DNA of 64,000 bases, taken from positions 103,956-167,955 of the forward strand of contig NZ_PSTT01000042.1 of assembly GCF_002931235.1 (NCBI RefSeq). The letters run 5' to 3'. The DNA is from Subtercola sp. Z020. GTDB taxonomy: Bacteria; Actinomycetota; Actinomycetes; Actinomycetales; Microbacteriaceae. Positions 17,957 to 26,528 of this stretch are shown one piece after another; positions within the stretch are counted from its first letter, which is position 1; every line of letters begins with the position of its first letter. The notes under the pieces are model-generated. The model did no database searches. It saw only the letters and a program-made list of their open reading frames with translations, and was not told where the DNA came from. The position numbers were made by a program, and so were the translations under genes.

Positions 17957-18820
17957 TCAGATCAGGGCTTTGGTGTGCCAGACGGTCTTCGTCTCGGTGA
18001 GCGCGGTGATGCGCGACAGCGCAGGCGGAGCGAGCGTACGGCCGGTGGGCCGCACCACACGCTTCAGGGTGCCCGCAGCTTCGGCCTCGAGACCCGCCCA
18101 GTCCAACTCGTCTGCACCGGTCAGATCGACGGCGTTGACATCGGCGTGGGCCACCAGCCAGGGCGCCATCTCGGCCGCCGAACCGGAGAGCACGTTCACG
18201 ACGCCCCCGGGCAGGTCGCTGGTCGCCAGGATCTCCGTGAGACTCACCGCGGGCAGGGGCGCGCTCTCGCTCGCGATCACGACCACCGCGTTGCCGCTCA
18301 CGATCGCGGGGGCGACGGTCGAGACCAGACCGAGGAGGGAGTCTGCCGCTCCCTGCGGAGCGATCACCGCCACCACACCCGTGGGCTCGGGCACCGACAG
18401 GTTGAAGTAGGGGCCGGCGACCGGGTTCGCGGTTCCGGCGACCTGCAGGTATTTGTCGCACCACCCGGCGTACCAGACCCAGAGGTCGACGGCAGCGTCG
18501 ACCTGCGCATTCGCGGCCGCCACCGAGACCCCCTCTCCCCCGACGATCTCCTGCACGAACTGGGCACGCCGACCCTCCAGCAGCTCGGCCACGCGATACA
18601 GCACCTGGCCGCGGTTGTACGGCGTCAGCGCCGCCCACTTCGCGGTCGCGGTGCGGGCAGCCACGACGGCGTCCCGGGCGTCTTTGCGGGAGGCCTTCGC
18701 CGCATTGGCGGCAAACGCTCCCTTCTTCGTCGTCACCTCGTACACCCGGCCGGATTCGCTGCGCACGAAAGCGCCGCCGATGTAGAGCTTGTAGGTCTTG
18801 GCCACGCTGAGACGGCTCAT
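17957..18820 (-). CDS. Truncated aldehyde dehydrogenase-family protein, ALDH16 C-terminal-domain-like
   Basis: 287 residues; family members are usually about 480. The Rossmann and oligomerisation parts are recognisable (KLYIGGAFVRSESGR, PTGVVAVIAPQGAADSLLGL, DLPGGVVNVLSG) but the catalytic domain with the nucleophilic Cys and the general-base Glu segment is missing; it ends ETKTVWHTKALI. Start ATG 18820 overlaps the stop of the complete ALDH (ATGA). The arrangement equals the inactive second domain of two-domain ALDH16 enzymes encoded separately. It probably forms a complex with its neighbour and structures it rather than acting as an enzyme. Confidence 0.85.
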   Translation of the reverse strand: MSRLSVAKTYKLYIGGAFVRSESGRVYEVTTKKGAFAANAAKASRKDARDAVVAARTATAKWAALTPYNRGQVLYRVAELLEGRRAQFVQEIVGGEGVSVAAANAQVDAAVDLWVWYAGWCDKYLQVAGTANPVAGPYFNLSVPEPTGVVAVIAPQGAADSLLGLVSTVAPAIVSGNAVVVIASESAPLPAVSLTEILATSDLPGGVVNVLSGSAAEMAPWLVAHADVNAVDLTGADELDWAGLEAEAAGTLKRVVRPTGRTLAPPALSRITALTETKTVWHTKALI

Positions 18821-20316
18821 TTCGTGCTTCCTTTCGCTGCGGTGACGGCGTCGGTCGGCCCGGTCGTGAGATACGACTGGATGCCCGGCAGACCACCCTC
18901 GCGGCCGTACCCCGACTCCTTGTAGCCGCCGAAGGGGCTGGCCGGATCGAACTTGTTGAAGGTGTTGGCCCAGACCACCCCGGCCCGCAGCCTGTCGACG
19001 ACGGCCAGCACACGACTGCCCTTGTCGCTCCAGATGCCCGCCGAGAGACCATAGGGCGTGTTGTTCGCCTTCGCGATCGCTTCGGCGGGAGTGCGGAAGG
19101 TGAGAACACTCAGCACGGGCCCGAAGATCTCCTCCCGGGCGATCCGGTGCGACGTCGACACCCCCGTGAAGATGGTGGGCGCGTACCAGAAGCCCCTGTC
19201 GGGCAGCACGCAGGGCGCGCTCCATTTGACGGCACCCTCGGCTTCGCCGGCGTCGGCCAGGTCGGTGATGGTCTTCAGCTGCGACGCCGAGTTGATGGCG
19301 CCGACGTCCGTGTTCTTGTCGAGCGGATCGCCCACCCGCAGTGTCGTCAGCCTCTGCTTCAGACGCTCGACGACCTCGTCGTGGATCGACTCCTGCACGA
19401 GCAGGCGGGATCCCGCGCAGCAGACCTGCCCCTGGTTGAAGAAGATGCCGCTGACGATTCCCTCGATGGCCGCGTCGATCGGAGCATCGTCGAACACGAT
19501 GTTCGCGCCCTTGCCGCCGAGTTCGAGCGTGAGCTTCTTGCGGCTCCCCGAAATGGCGCGGGCGATTCCGCGGCCGATCTCCGTCGAACCGGTGAAGGCG
19601 ACCTTGTCGACGTCAGGATGCTCGACCATGGCACTGCCCATACTCCCGGGGCCGGAGAGGATGTTGACGACGCCGGCCGGCAGGTCTGCCTGCTGCAGGA
19701 TGTCTGCGAAGAGCAGTGCCGTGAGCGGAGTGGTCGACGCGGGCTTGATGACGACGGTGTTGCCCGCTGCCAGGGCCGGCGCGATCTTCCAGGCCAGCAT
19801 CATCAGCGGGAAGTTCCACGGAATGATCTGGGCCGCCACACCGAGCCCGCGCGGGTCGGGCCCGAGGCCGGCGTGCTCGAGCTTGTCGGCCCAGCCTGCG
19901 TAGTAGAAGAACCACGCCGCCACGGTCGGAACGTCGAAGTCGCGGGTCTCCTTGATCGGCTTGCCGTTGTCGAGCGACTCCGCGACGGCGAGTTCGCGGG
20001 AACGCTCCTGCACCAGGCGGGCGATGCGAAAGAGGTACTTCGCCCGCTCGGCGCCCGGCATGCGCGACCACACTGTCGTGTAGGCCCGGCGTGCTGCAGC
20101 GACAGCGCGGTCGACGTCTTCGGCGTTGCCGGCGGCCATCATGGCGAGGTGTTCACCCGTCGAGGGTGAGATCGTGGCGAACGGGGTGCCGTGCCCCTCG
20201 ACGTACTCGCCGTCGATGAACAGGCCGTATTCCTCGCGGAGAGAGAGGATGCCGCGGGACTCGGGGGCGGGCGCGTAGTCGAGAAAGTCCAGCGCAGAGG
20301 GGGTCGTGAGTGTCAT
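18817..20316 (-). CDS. NAD(P)-dependent aldehyde dehydrogenase
   Basis: 499 residues, complete. Catalytic Cys in FFNQGQVCCAGSR, general-base Glu in LELGGKGAN, cofactor loop FTGSTEIGR, and the oxyanion Asn segment IIPWNFPLMM. Likely oxidises acetaldehyde released by the DeoC aldolase encoded 14 bp upstream, yielding acetate, or another aldehyde made by the operon's dehydrogenase. Translationally coupled to the truncated ALDH that follows. Confidence 0.9.
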   Translation of the reverse strand: MTLTTPSALDFLDYAPAPESRGILSLREEYGLFIDGEYVEGHGTPFATISPSTGEHLAMMAAGNAEDVDRAVAAARRAYTTVWSRMPGAERAKYLFRIARLVQERSRELAVAESLDNGKPIKETRDFDVPTVAAWFFYYAGWADKLEHAGLGPDPRGLGVAAQIIPWNFPLMMLAWKIAPALAAGNTVVIKPASTTPLTALLFADILQQADLPAGVVNILSGPGSMGSAMVEHPDVDKVAFTGSTEIGRGIARAISGSRKKLTLELGGKGANIVFDDAPIDAAIEGIVSGIFFNQGQVCCAGSRLLVQESIHDEVVERLKQRLTTLRVGDPLDKNTDVGAINSASQLKTITDLADAGEAEGAVKWSAPCVLPDRGFWYAPTIFTGVSTSHRIAREEIFGPVLSVLTFRTPAEAIAKANNTPYGLSAGIWSDKGSRVLAVVDRLRAGVVWANTFNKFDPASPFGGYKESGYGREGGLPGIQSYLTTGPTDAVTAAKGSTK

Positions 20317-20329
20317 GGGGTCGCCTGTT

Positions 20330-21352
20330 CTAGTCGATGGTCACGTAGTCGGGGGCGGAGTAGTGCCCTGTGCTGAGCTTCTGGCGCTGCAGCAGCACAT
20401 CGTTCAAAAGGCTCGATGCGCCGAACCGGAAGAGGTGCGGCTGCAACCACTCGACTCCGGTGGTCTCGGCCACCGTCACCAGGTACTTGATCGCATCTTT
20501 CGACGTACGGATGCCGCCGGCCGGCTTCACGCCGATGCGCTCACCGGTCAACCGGTACCAGTCGCGAACGACCTCCAGCATCGAGAGGGTCACCGGAAGG
20601 GTCGCCGCCGGCGCCACTTTGCCTGTCGACGTCTTGATGAAGTCGCCCCCGGCGAGGATCGAGAGCCAGGATGCCCGGCGCACGTTGTCGTAGGTGTTCA
20701 GCTCACCGGTCTCGAGAATCACCTTCAGGTGCGCGTATCTCCCGTCGGGGCGTCGGCAGGCCTCCTTCACCGCGACGATCTCGTCGAAGACCTCGCCGTA
20801 GCGGCCCGAGAGAAAAGCTCCTCGATCGATGACCATGTCGATCTCATCCGCACCGGCAGCGACGGCCTCGGCCGTGTCGGCGAGCTTCACCGAGCGCGAA
20901 GCGCGCCCACTGGGAAAAGCCGTGGCCACGGCGGCGACGTTGATGCCGCCGGGCGCCGTGTCGAGCCCGTGCGAAGCGCCGAGCGCATCGACGGCCGAAG
21001 CCACCATGTCGCCGTACACGCACACCGCAGCGACCCGCGGGCAGGTGGGGTCCGCGGCATCCGGAGTCAGGGCCTTCGCGACCAGCGAGCGCACCTTGCC
21101 CGGGGTGTCTGCGCCCTCGAGCGTCGTCAGGTCGATGAGGGAGATGATCGTGTCGAGCGCGCGCGCCTTCGACGTCGTCTTGATGGATCGGGTGCCGAGG
21201 CTCGCTGCCCGGGCTTCGAGGCCCACGGCGTCCACGCCCGGAATGCCTTCGAGGTACCGGCGCAGGCTGGTGTCGGAGACGGGGCCGCCGAGCACCTCTG
21301 CTGCGCGGTCCGTCGGCGCGTTCTGCGCCTTGACGGGAATCTGACTGGTCAC
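20330..21352 (-). CDS. deoC: Deoxyribose-phosphate aldolase
   Basis: 340 residues, class I aldolase that cleaves 2-deoxyribose 5-phosphate to acetaldehyde and glyceraldehyde 3-phosphate. Schiff-base lysine in DFIKTSTGK, the second active-site lysine in GVKPAGGIR, and the substrate-binding DEIDMVID. About 80-100 residues longer than the short E. coli type, with an N-terminal extension as in actinobacterial and animal forms. GTG 21352 is preceded by GGAAGGAAA. In this operon the acetaldehyde can go straight to the ALDH pair. Confidence 0.93.
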   Translation of the reverse strand: MTSQIPVKAQNAPTDRAAEVLGGPVSDTSLRRYLEGIPGVDAVGLEARAASLGTRSIKTTSKARALDTIISLIDLTTLEGADTPGKVRSLVAKALTPDAADPTCPRVAAVCVYGDMVASAVDALGASHGLDTAPGGINVAAVATAFPSGRASRSVKLADTAEAVAAGADEIDMVIDRGAFLSGRYGEVFDEIVAVKEACRRPDGRYAHLKVILETGELNTYDNVRRASWLSILAGGDFIKTSTGKVAPAATLPVTLSMLEVVRDWYRLTGERIGVKPAGGIRTSKDAIKYLVTVAETTGVEWLQPHLFRFGASSLLNDVLLQRQKLSTGHYSAPDYVTID

Positions 21353-21380
21353 GGTGTTTCCTTCCGAGGATTCGCGTGGC

Positions 21381-22337
21381 TCACACGCAGAGAGTCTCGT
21401 CGAGCAGATGCTCGGCGGTGAGTTCGTCGGTCACGAGCACCGAGCAGAGCCCGCTGGTCACGACCGTGCGGCAGATGTCGTGCTTCGACTCCCCCGCGAT
21501 GACGGCGATCGCCGAGGTGGCCGATCGGAGGTCGCTGAGGTCGATGCCGATCGTGCGTTCGTCGAGATCGGGATCGACGGGCATCCCGTTCGCATCGACG
21601 AACCGACCGAGAACGTCGCCGATGGCGCCCCTCTCGCGCAGCTCGGCCAGGTACGCCGCCGAGATGTACCCGCTCTCGACCAGCACCGACGAGCCTTCGA
21701 CGACACCGGCGCTGAAGAGGTACGTGCTGGCCGAACGGGCGAGCTCCAGCACCCCGGCCACGGTGCGGTCGGATTCGATCGCCCGCTTCGTCTCGACCCG
21801 CTCGAGGATGGCGGGGCTCGGCAGCATCGTCGCTGAGCCGCTCGCCTTCTGTGCCAGCATGACCGCAGTGTTGGCGGCCGAACTCGCCCGCCGGTTGAGA
21901 CTCACCCCGCCATTCACCTGTACGACGTTCACGCCGTTGGCCCACCCCTGCTTCACCTGCGACGCCACGTCGTGCAGGGTGCGGCCCCAGCTGACGCCGA
22001 GCGTGCGTGGCACGGGGCGAACCGAGGAGAGGTACTCGGCCGCTGCAAGAGCGACACGCCGGCGCAATTCGTCGGAGTCGCCTTCGCCGAGTGCCGGAAC
22101 GACGACGGCGTCGTGCAGGTCGAACGTCTCTCTGAGCGAACGCTCGAGCGGCAGTCGGCGGGCCCGGGGGTGCACGATCTCGATGCGCACGAAACCGCGC
22201 TCCTTGGCCTGGGCGATGAGCCGCCCGACCTTCCACCGCGTGACGTGCAGCAGGGCAGCGATCTCCCCCTGTGTCTTGTCGCTCTCGTAGTAGAGCTCGG
22301 CGGCCTTGACCGCCAGCAGCTCTTCGTCTTCGGTCAC
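21381..22337 (-). CDS. SorC/DeoR-type sugar-binding regulator of the deo-type operon
   Basis: 318 residues. Helix-turn-helix in ELYYESDKTQGEIAALLHVT, then the SorC sugar-binding domain (LGVSWGRTLHDV, GDVLGRFVDANG, AVIAGESKHDI). Less similar to the two regulators at 8491 and 13273 than those are to each other. GTG start overlaps the dehydrogenase stop. Expected effector is deoxyribose 5-phosphate or a related sugar phosphate, by analogy with other SorC-type DeoR regulators. Confidence 0.86.
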   Translation of the reverse strand: MTEDEELLAVKAAELYYESDKTQGEIAALLHVTRWKVGRLIAQAKERGFVRIEIVHPRARRLPLERSLRETFDLHDAVVVPALGEGDSDELRRRVALAAAEYLSSVRPVPRTLGVSWGRTLHDVASQVKQGWANGVNVVQVNGGVSLNRRASSAANTAVMLAQKASGSATMLPSPAILERVETKRAIESDRTVAGVLELARSASTYLFSAGVVEGSSVLVESGYISAAYLAELRERGAIGDVLGRFVDANGMPVDPDLDERTIGIDLSDLRSATSAIAVIAGESKHDICRTVVTSGLCSVLVTDELTAEHLLDETLCV

Positions 22338-23377
22338 GGCTGGTTCGGCATGAAGAGCACCTTCGAGCTGAAGATACTGCGATCGGCGAGCGCCTTCATG
22401 GTGCCGGGCACCTCCGCCAGCGGGAGCTCATGGGTGATCATGAACTCCCACTTCAGGCTGCCGTCGGAGAGCCTGTCGGCCGAGTCCGTCCATTCCGTTC
22501 CCGGGAACGGCGCCGAGAACGAGTTCCAGCTGCCGTGCAGGCTGACCTCGTGGCGGAGGAAGTTGCTGAACGTGCCCTTGTCGAGCTGCACGGGCTGGTG
22601 CGGAATGCCGATGAACGCAGCGTGGCCGTGGCGCGCGGCCAGGTTCGGGGCGAGGGCGATGGTGGGCGGCACGCCGGCGGTCTCGATGATGACATCGAAG
22701 CCGCGCCCGGCGGCTTCGAGCGCCTCCTCCGACGTGAGGGCCGTGAGATCGGCGCCGGCGACGCGTGCCATCTGGGCCTTCTCCTCACTGAGGTCGAGAG
22801 CGAGCACCTCGCCCGCGCCCAACAGCTTCGCCCACTGCACCGCGAAGAGCCCGATGGGCCCCGCGCCGAGCACCGCCACGCGCTTGTCGGTCATGTCACC
22901 GCACTTCAGAACGGCGTGCAGGGCGATGGCCGACGGGTCGATCATCGCGGCTGCGCGGGGGTCGAGGTCTTTCGGCATCAACAGGGCGTTGTCGGCAGGA
23001 ACGTCGACGAACTGGGCATACGCGCCGTCGCGGCGACTGCCGAAGTAGTCGTAGTTCTCGCAGAGACTGAAGTTGCCCTCGGCGCAGCTCTCGCAGTTGC
23101 GGCAGGGCAGCAGGGGCGGCACCGAGACGAGGTCGCCCTGCGCGAAACCGGTCACGTTCGCGCCGGCGTCGACGACATGGCCCGAGAACTCGTGGCCGCA
23201 GATGAGCGGGTACCGGTAGGCGCCCGAGAAGTTCATGCGCGGGATGTCCGAACCGCAGACGCCGCACGCCGCGACCTTCACCAGAAGGTCGTCGGGCCCG
23301 ATCGCGGGAATCTCCACCTGCTCGACGCGCACGTCTCCGGGCTCGTACATCAGTGCCGCAGTCATCTGTTCGGTCAT
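22334..23377 (-). CDS. Zinc-dependent MDR dehydrogenase (sugar alcohol type)
   Basis: 347 residues. Catalytic zinc ligands in ACGVCGSD, ICGHEFSG and the downstream region; structural-zinc cysteines in PCRNCESCAEGNFSLC; nucleotide loop VLGAGPIGLFAV. Resembles galactitol-1-phosphate/sorbitol dehydrogenases. First gene of the leftward deo-type operon. ATG 23377 chosen because GAGGAG lies 7-8 bp upstream; ATG 23419 would add 14 residues without a ribosome site. Its role next to DeoC is not obvious: perhaps oxidation of a deoxy-sugar alcohol. Confidence 0.85.
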   Translation of the reverse strand: MTEQMTAALMYEPGDVRVEQVEIPAIGPDDLLVKVAACGVCGSDIPRMNFSGAYRYPLICGHEFSGHVVDAGANVTGFAQGDLVSVPPLLPCRNCESCAEGNFSLCENYDYFGSRRDGAYAQFVDVPADNALLMPKDLDPRAAAMIDPSAIALHAVLKCGDMTDKRVAVLGAGPIGLFAVQWAKLLGAGEVLALDLSEEKAQMARVAGADLTALTSEEALEAAGRGFDVIIETAGVPPTIALAPNLAARHGHAAFIGIPHQPVQLDKGTFSNFLRHEVSLHGSWNSFSAPFPGTEWTDSADRLSDGSLKWEFMITHELPLAEVPGTMKALADRSIFSSKVLFMPNQP

Positions 23378-23544
23378 CGCGTTCGTCTCCTCGTCTGCAC
23401 GGTGTCGCGTTTCGCGCACTCCGATCCGTGCCCAACAAGGTCAGGTTAGGCACATACCGGCCACCGATCCACAGTTGAGGCGGCTTTTGCTCATGTGAGC
23501 AGCTGCCGAGCGCGCAGATGCGCAGAAGGCAGCCTCAGCCGAGG

Positions 23545-24687
23545 CTACCCGCGACGATCGAGCGGGCTGGAGGCGGAGATCTGGAGGAACGCGAGAGAGG
23601 ACTGCAGGCCGTTGAGGCTCCGCACATCCCATCCGGTGACGAGGTGCCACCGATCGAGCCGGTACCGCACCGTGTTGGGGTGCACATGCAGAATCTCTCC
23701 AGCCGTCGCGACCGAGAACCCATTGCCGGCGAACGCCAGCACAGCGTCTGCGAGATGACTCTTGATGGTGCTGGTGCGTGGGGTGATGAACGGCGCGATC
23801 TCGGTTCGATGCCCGAGGAGGATGGTCGGCAACCACGAGCGTTCGTAGTCGATGACGTGAGCGCCGGTCTGTGCCGCCAGTGCCATCGCAGCGTCGGAAT
23901 CGCGGAGGGCGAGAGCGAGCCCGCCGAGCCCAGACCTGGTTGCGCTGACGCCGACACCTGCGGGGAGATCACCGGTGTGCTGCAGCACCGCCTCGCGGTC
24001 GGCCGTCTGGAGCAGGAGCTGCACTGCGTTGCCTCGTGACTCGACATACGACGGAACCCGAAGCAGCCGCGCGAGGCGTTCGAGTATCTGTCGGGTGTCC
24101 CGGTCCTGTTCGGCCGACGGCAGCGCGATCACCGTGAACGATGCGGTCGGGTTGAACCCGACGCTCTGCGCGAGCCGCGCTGTTGACTCGTGCTCGGCCT
24201 GCCCGGCGTAGAGATTGGAGACGAAGCGATGGCCGGCTTCGGCCCGCTGGATCTGTTCTTCTGCCGTGACGGCGGCATGGCCGTCTGCGGCAGCGGTGGA
24301 GACGCGCGCGGTCCACATCCAGAACGTATCGACGGCCGCCAGCAGCGCGAGCGACATCTCGGTTCCCTCGGCTGCCGCGCGCCGCGAGAGCCTCATCCAC
24401 AGGAATTCGTAGCCGAGGTGATAGGCGGAGATGATGTGCCTCAGCTCCAGACCGTGAAGCGCTCGAACACCTCCCAGTTCGCGTGCAGACGCCAGATCGA
24501 GGTCGCTCGGCCCCCGTCCATCCTCGAGACCGTCGAGAAGAGCACCCAGCTGCCGCTCGACGAGGTGGTGATGCTCACGGGAGTCGACTGATCGGTATTC
24601 GGGGATCTGCTCGACGATGACGGCAACGGCCCCACGCGTCACGGCGGGAAGCGTCTTCGACACCGTGGTGAACAGGCTTGCGCCCAC
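23545..24687 (-). CDS. PucR-family transcriptional regulator (C-terminal HTH_30)
   Basis: 380 residues. N-terminal all-helical region (ELRHIISAYHLGYEFLW), a middle GGDEF-like/CdaR domain around 160-290, and the typical C-terminal helix-turn-helix (NGFSVATAGEILHVHPNTVRYRLDRW). GTG 24687 follows AGGAGG. Divergent from the 2-oxoacid decarboxylase gene, which is the likely target; family members respond to amino-acid or purine metabolites. Confidence 0.85.
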   Translation of the reverse strand: MGASLFTTVSKTLPAVTRGAVAVIVEQIPEYRSVDSREHHHLVERQLGALLDGLEDGRGPSDLDLASARELGGVRALHGLELRHIISAYHLGYEFLWMRLSRRAAAEGTEMSLALLAAVDTFWMWTARVSTAAADGHAAVTAEEQIQRAEAGHRFVSNLYAGQAEHESTARLAQSVGFNPTASFTVIALPSAEQDRDTRQILERLARLLRVPSYVESRGNAVQLLLQTADREAVLQHTGDLPAGVGVSATRSGLGGLALALRDSDAAMALAAQTGAHVIDYERSWLPTILLGHRTEIAPFITPRTSTIKSHLADAVLAFAGNGFSVATAGEILHVHPNTVRYRLDRWHLVTGWDVRSLNGLQSSLAFLQISASSPLDRRG

Positions 24688-24802
24688 GCGACCGCCCTCC
24701 TGTCTGTTTTGTGTACACCTTGCGGATTCTCCAGACTCCGCTCGGCGATCTTCTCGACAATCCGGCTATGACCGCGTCTCGGGAGCGGAAAACATATTCA
24801 CT

Positions 24803-26479
24803 ATGAACAATAACTCCTTCACACTGAGCGACTACCTGCTCACTCGTCTGGCCGATCTGGGCATCTCCCACCTGTTCGGAGTTCCCGGTGACTACAACCT
24901 GGGATTTCTCGACCGCGTTCTCGACGACGATCGGGTGGAATGGATCGGCTGCGCCAATGAACTGAACGCGTCGTACGCGGCAGACGGCTATGCCCGGCTC
25001 CGCGGATTCGGCGCGCTGGCCACGACCTACGGGGTCGGAGAGCTTTCGGCAGTGAACGGCATGGCTGGAGCTCGGGCAGAGAATGTCCCCGTCATCCAGA
25101 TCACCGGTGCTCCGTCGACCACGGCTATTGCCGCTTCCGCCCCTGTGCACCACACGTTCGGCGATGGTGACTACAGCCGATTCATCCGGATCGGCGAGGA
25201 GATCACTGCTGCCGCTGCCTTTCTCTCCGCGTCGAACGCCACCGCCGAGATCGACCGTGTACTCACCACCGCGATCGTCACCCGCCAGCCCGTTCAGATA
25301 ACCGTCCCGAGCGACATCGCGCTGCTGCGGGTGGAACCGCCGACATCCTCTCTTCTCGCCGTCGTCTCCCGGGAGGGCGGTGAGAGGGTCGAAGCCGACC
25401 GGAGCCGGCTGCAGAGACACCTCGAAGACCTGCTGCTACCGGCTCGCTCCGTGGTCGGGGTCGCCGGGCACGAAGCCGCGCGATTCGGTCTGGCCGCGGA
25501 GGTTCGAGCCCTCGTCGACGAGACCCAGATTGCGACCGCCTTCCTGCACCGTGGCAAGGGAGTACTCGACGAGAGCGCTCCCCTGTTCCTGGGCCTCTAC
25601 GCGGGTGAACTCAGCACCGGGAGTGCCCGGGAGGCCGTCGAGACGGCGGATGCTGTCATCGTCTTCGGCACACTGTTCACCGGCGGAGTCGTGCCTTTCA
25701 CATCCGTTCCACGTAGCGACCGGATGATCGAGATCGGCCCAGAGGAGACGCGCGTAGCGGGTACCCCGTACGCCGTCGCGATGCTGCAGTCGCTGCGAAT
25801 CGTCGAAGACGTTCTCGCAGCCGGCACCACGGCGGAGGCAGAGAGCGTGCAGCTGCAACAGGCGGCACCATCGACCCATTCCGATGACGAACCCCTGTCG
25901 CAGGCCTCGACGTGGGCGGTGCTGACCGAGCGGCTCCCCGCGCATCAGACCGTCTCCGCCGAAGCCGGAACCTCGTACTACGCCCTTCTGCAGAGTCGGC
26001 TGCCCGAAGACACCACGGTGGTGGCGCAGGGAATGTGGTCGTCGATCGGGTACACCTTCCCGGCCGCTCTCGGCGCACAGGTCGCCGATCCTTCGCGGCG
26101 CGTACTGCTGGTCATCGGCGACGGCTCACTGCAACTGACCGCGCAGGAATTCGGCACGTTCCAGCGGGCCGGAGCGACGCCCATCATCGTAGTGATCAAC
26201 AACGACGGGTACACCGTCGAACGCGCCATCCACGGAGCGCAATCCGCCTACAACGACATCGCGCCCTGGAACTGGCAGAGCGTCGCACCGACCCTGGGCG
26301 CAACCGACGCCCTCTGCCTGAGAGCGACCACGGTCGCCGAGTTCAGGAGCGCGTTAGCCCAGGCCCAGTCGAGCGACCGACTCGTGCTGGTCGAAGCGGT
26401 GCTTCCTGTGCTCGACGTGCCCCCGCTGTTGCAGGCCGTCGCCGACGCCGTCAGCCGTCGTAACGGCTACCAGGGCTGA
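24803..26479 (+). CDS. Thiamine-diphosphate 2-oxoacid decarboxylase (pyruvate/indolepyruvate type)
   Basis: 558 residues. Converts a 2-oxo acid to an aldehyde and CO2. TPP-activating Glu in GCANELNASYAADGYAR, the paired histidines of the family in APVHHTFGDGDYSRF, and the TPP/Mg motif beginning GDGSLQL and ending NNDGYTVE. ATG 24803 gives the family's start (YLLTRLADLGISHLFGVPGD); the upstream frame is open but overlaps the PucR start antisense. Substrate could be pyruvate, phenylpyruvate, indolepyruvate or branched 2-oxo acids. Monocistronic, under the divergent PucR. Confidence 0.9.
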   Translation: MNNNSFTLSDYLLTRLADLGISHLFGVPGDYNLGFLDRVLDDDRVEWIGCANELNASYAADGYARLRGFGALATTYGVGELSAVNGMAGARAENVPVIQITGAPSTTAIAASAPVHHTFGDGDYSRFIRIGEEITAAAAFLSASNATAEIDRVLTTAIVTRQPVQITVPSDIALLRVEPPTSSLLAVVSREGGERVEADRSRLQRHLEDLLLPARSVVGVAGHEAARFGLAAEVRALVDETQIATAFLHRGKGVLDESAPLFLGLYAGELSTGSAREAVETADAVIVFGTLFTGGVVPFTSVPRSDRMIEIGPEETRVAGTPYAVAMLQSLRIVEDVLAAGTTAEAESVQLQQAAPSTHSDDEPLSQASTWAVLTERLPAHQTVSAEAGTSYYALLQSRLPEDTTVVAQGMWSSIGYTFPAALGAQVADPSRRVLLVIGDGSLQLTAQEFGTFQRAGATPIIVVINNDGYTVERAIHGAQSAYNDIAPWNWQSVAPTLGATDALCLRATTVAEFRSALAQAQSSDRLVLVEAVLPVLDVPPLLQAVADAVSRRNGYQG

Positions 26480-26505
26480 AGGGAAAGCTCACGTCTGACT
26501 TTCAG

Positions 26506-26520
26506 ACTAATGCGGTTAGT
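26506..26520. promoter_or_regulatory. Inverted repeat just upstream of the glycosyltransferase start
   Basis: ACTAA-TGCGG-TTAGT is a perfect 5-bp inverted repeat ending 9 bp before the ATG at 26529, so it would overlap a -10 region of a short-leader transcript. A repressor operator is inferred; the TetR regulator at 27671 is a candidate. Confidence 0.4.
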
Positions 26521-26528
26521 GTGAATAC

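Noticed and set aside
23489..23500. Inverted repeat GCTCA-TG-TGAGC downstream of the PucR gene and upstream of the deo-type operon
   Set aside because: Could be a SorC operator, but it is short, single and about 110 bp from the start; not enough to call.
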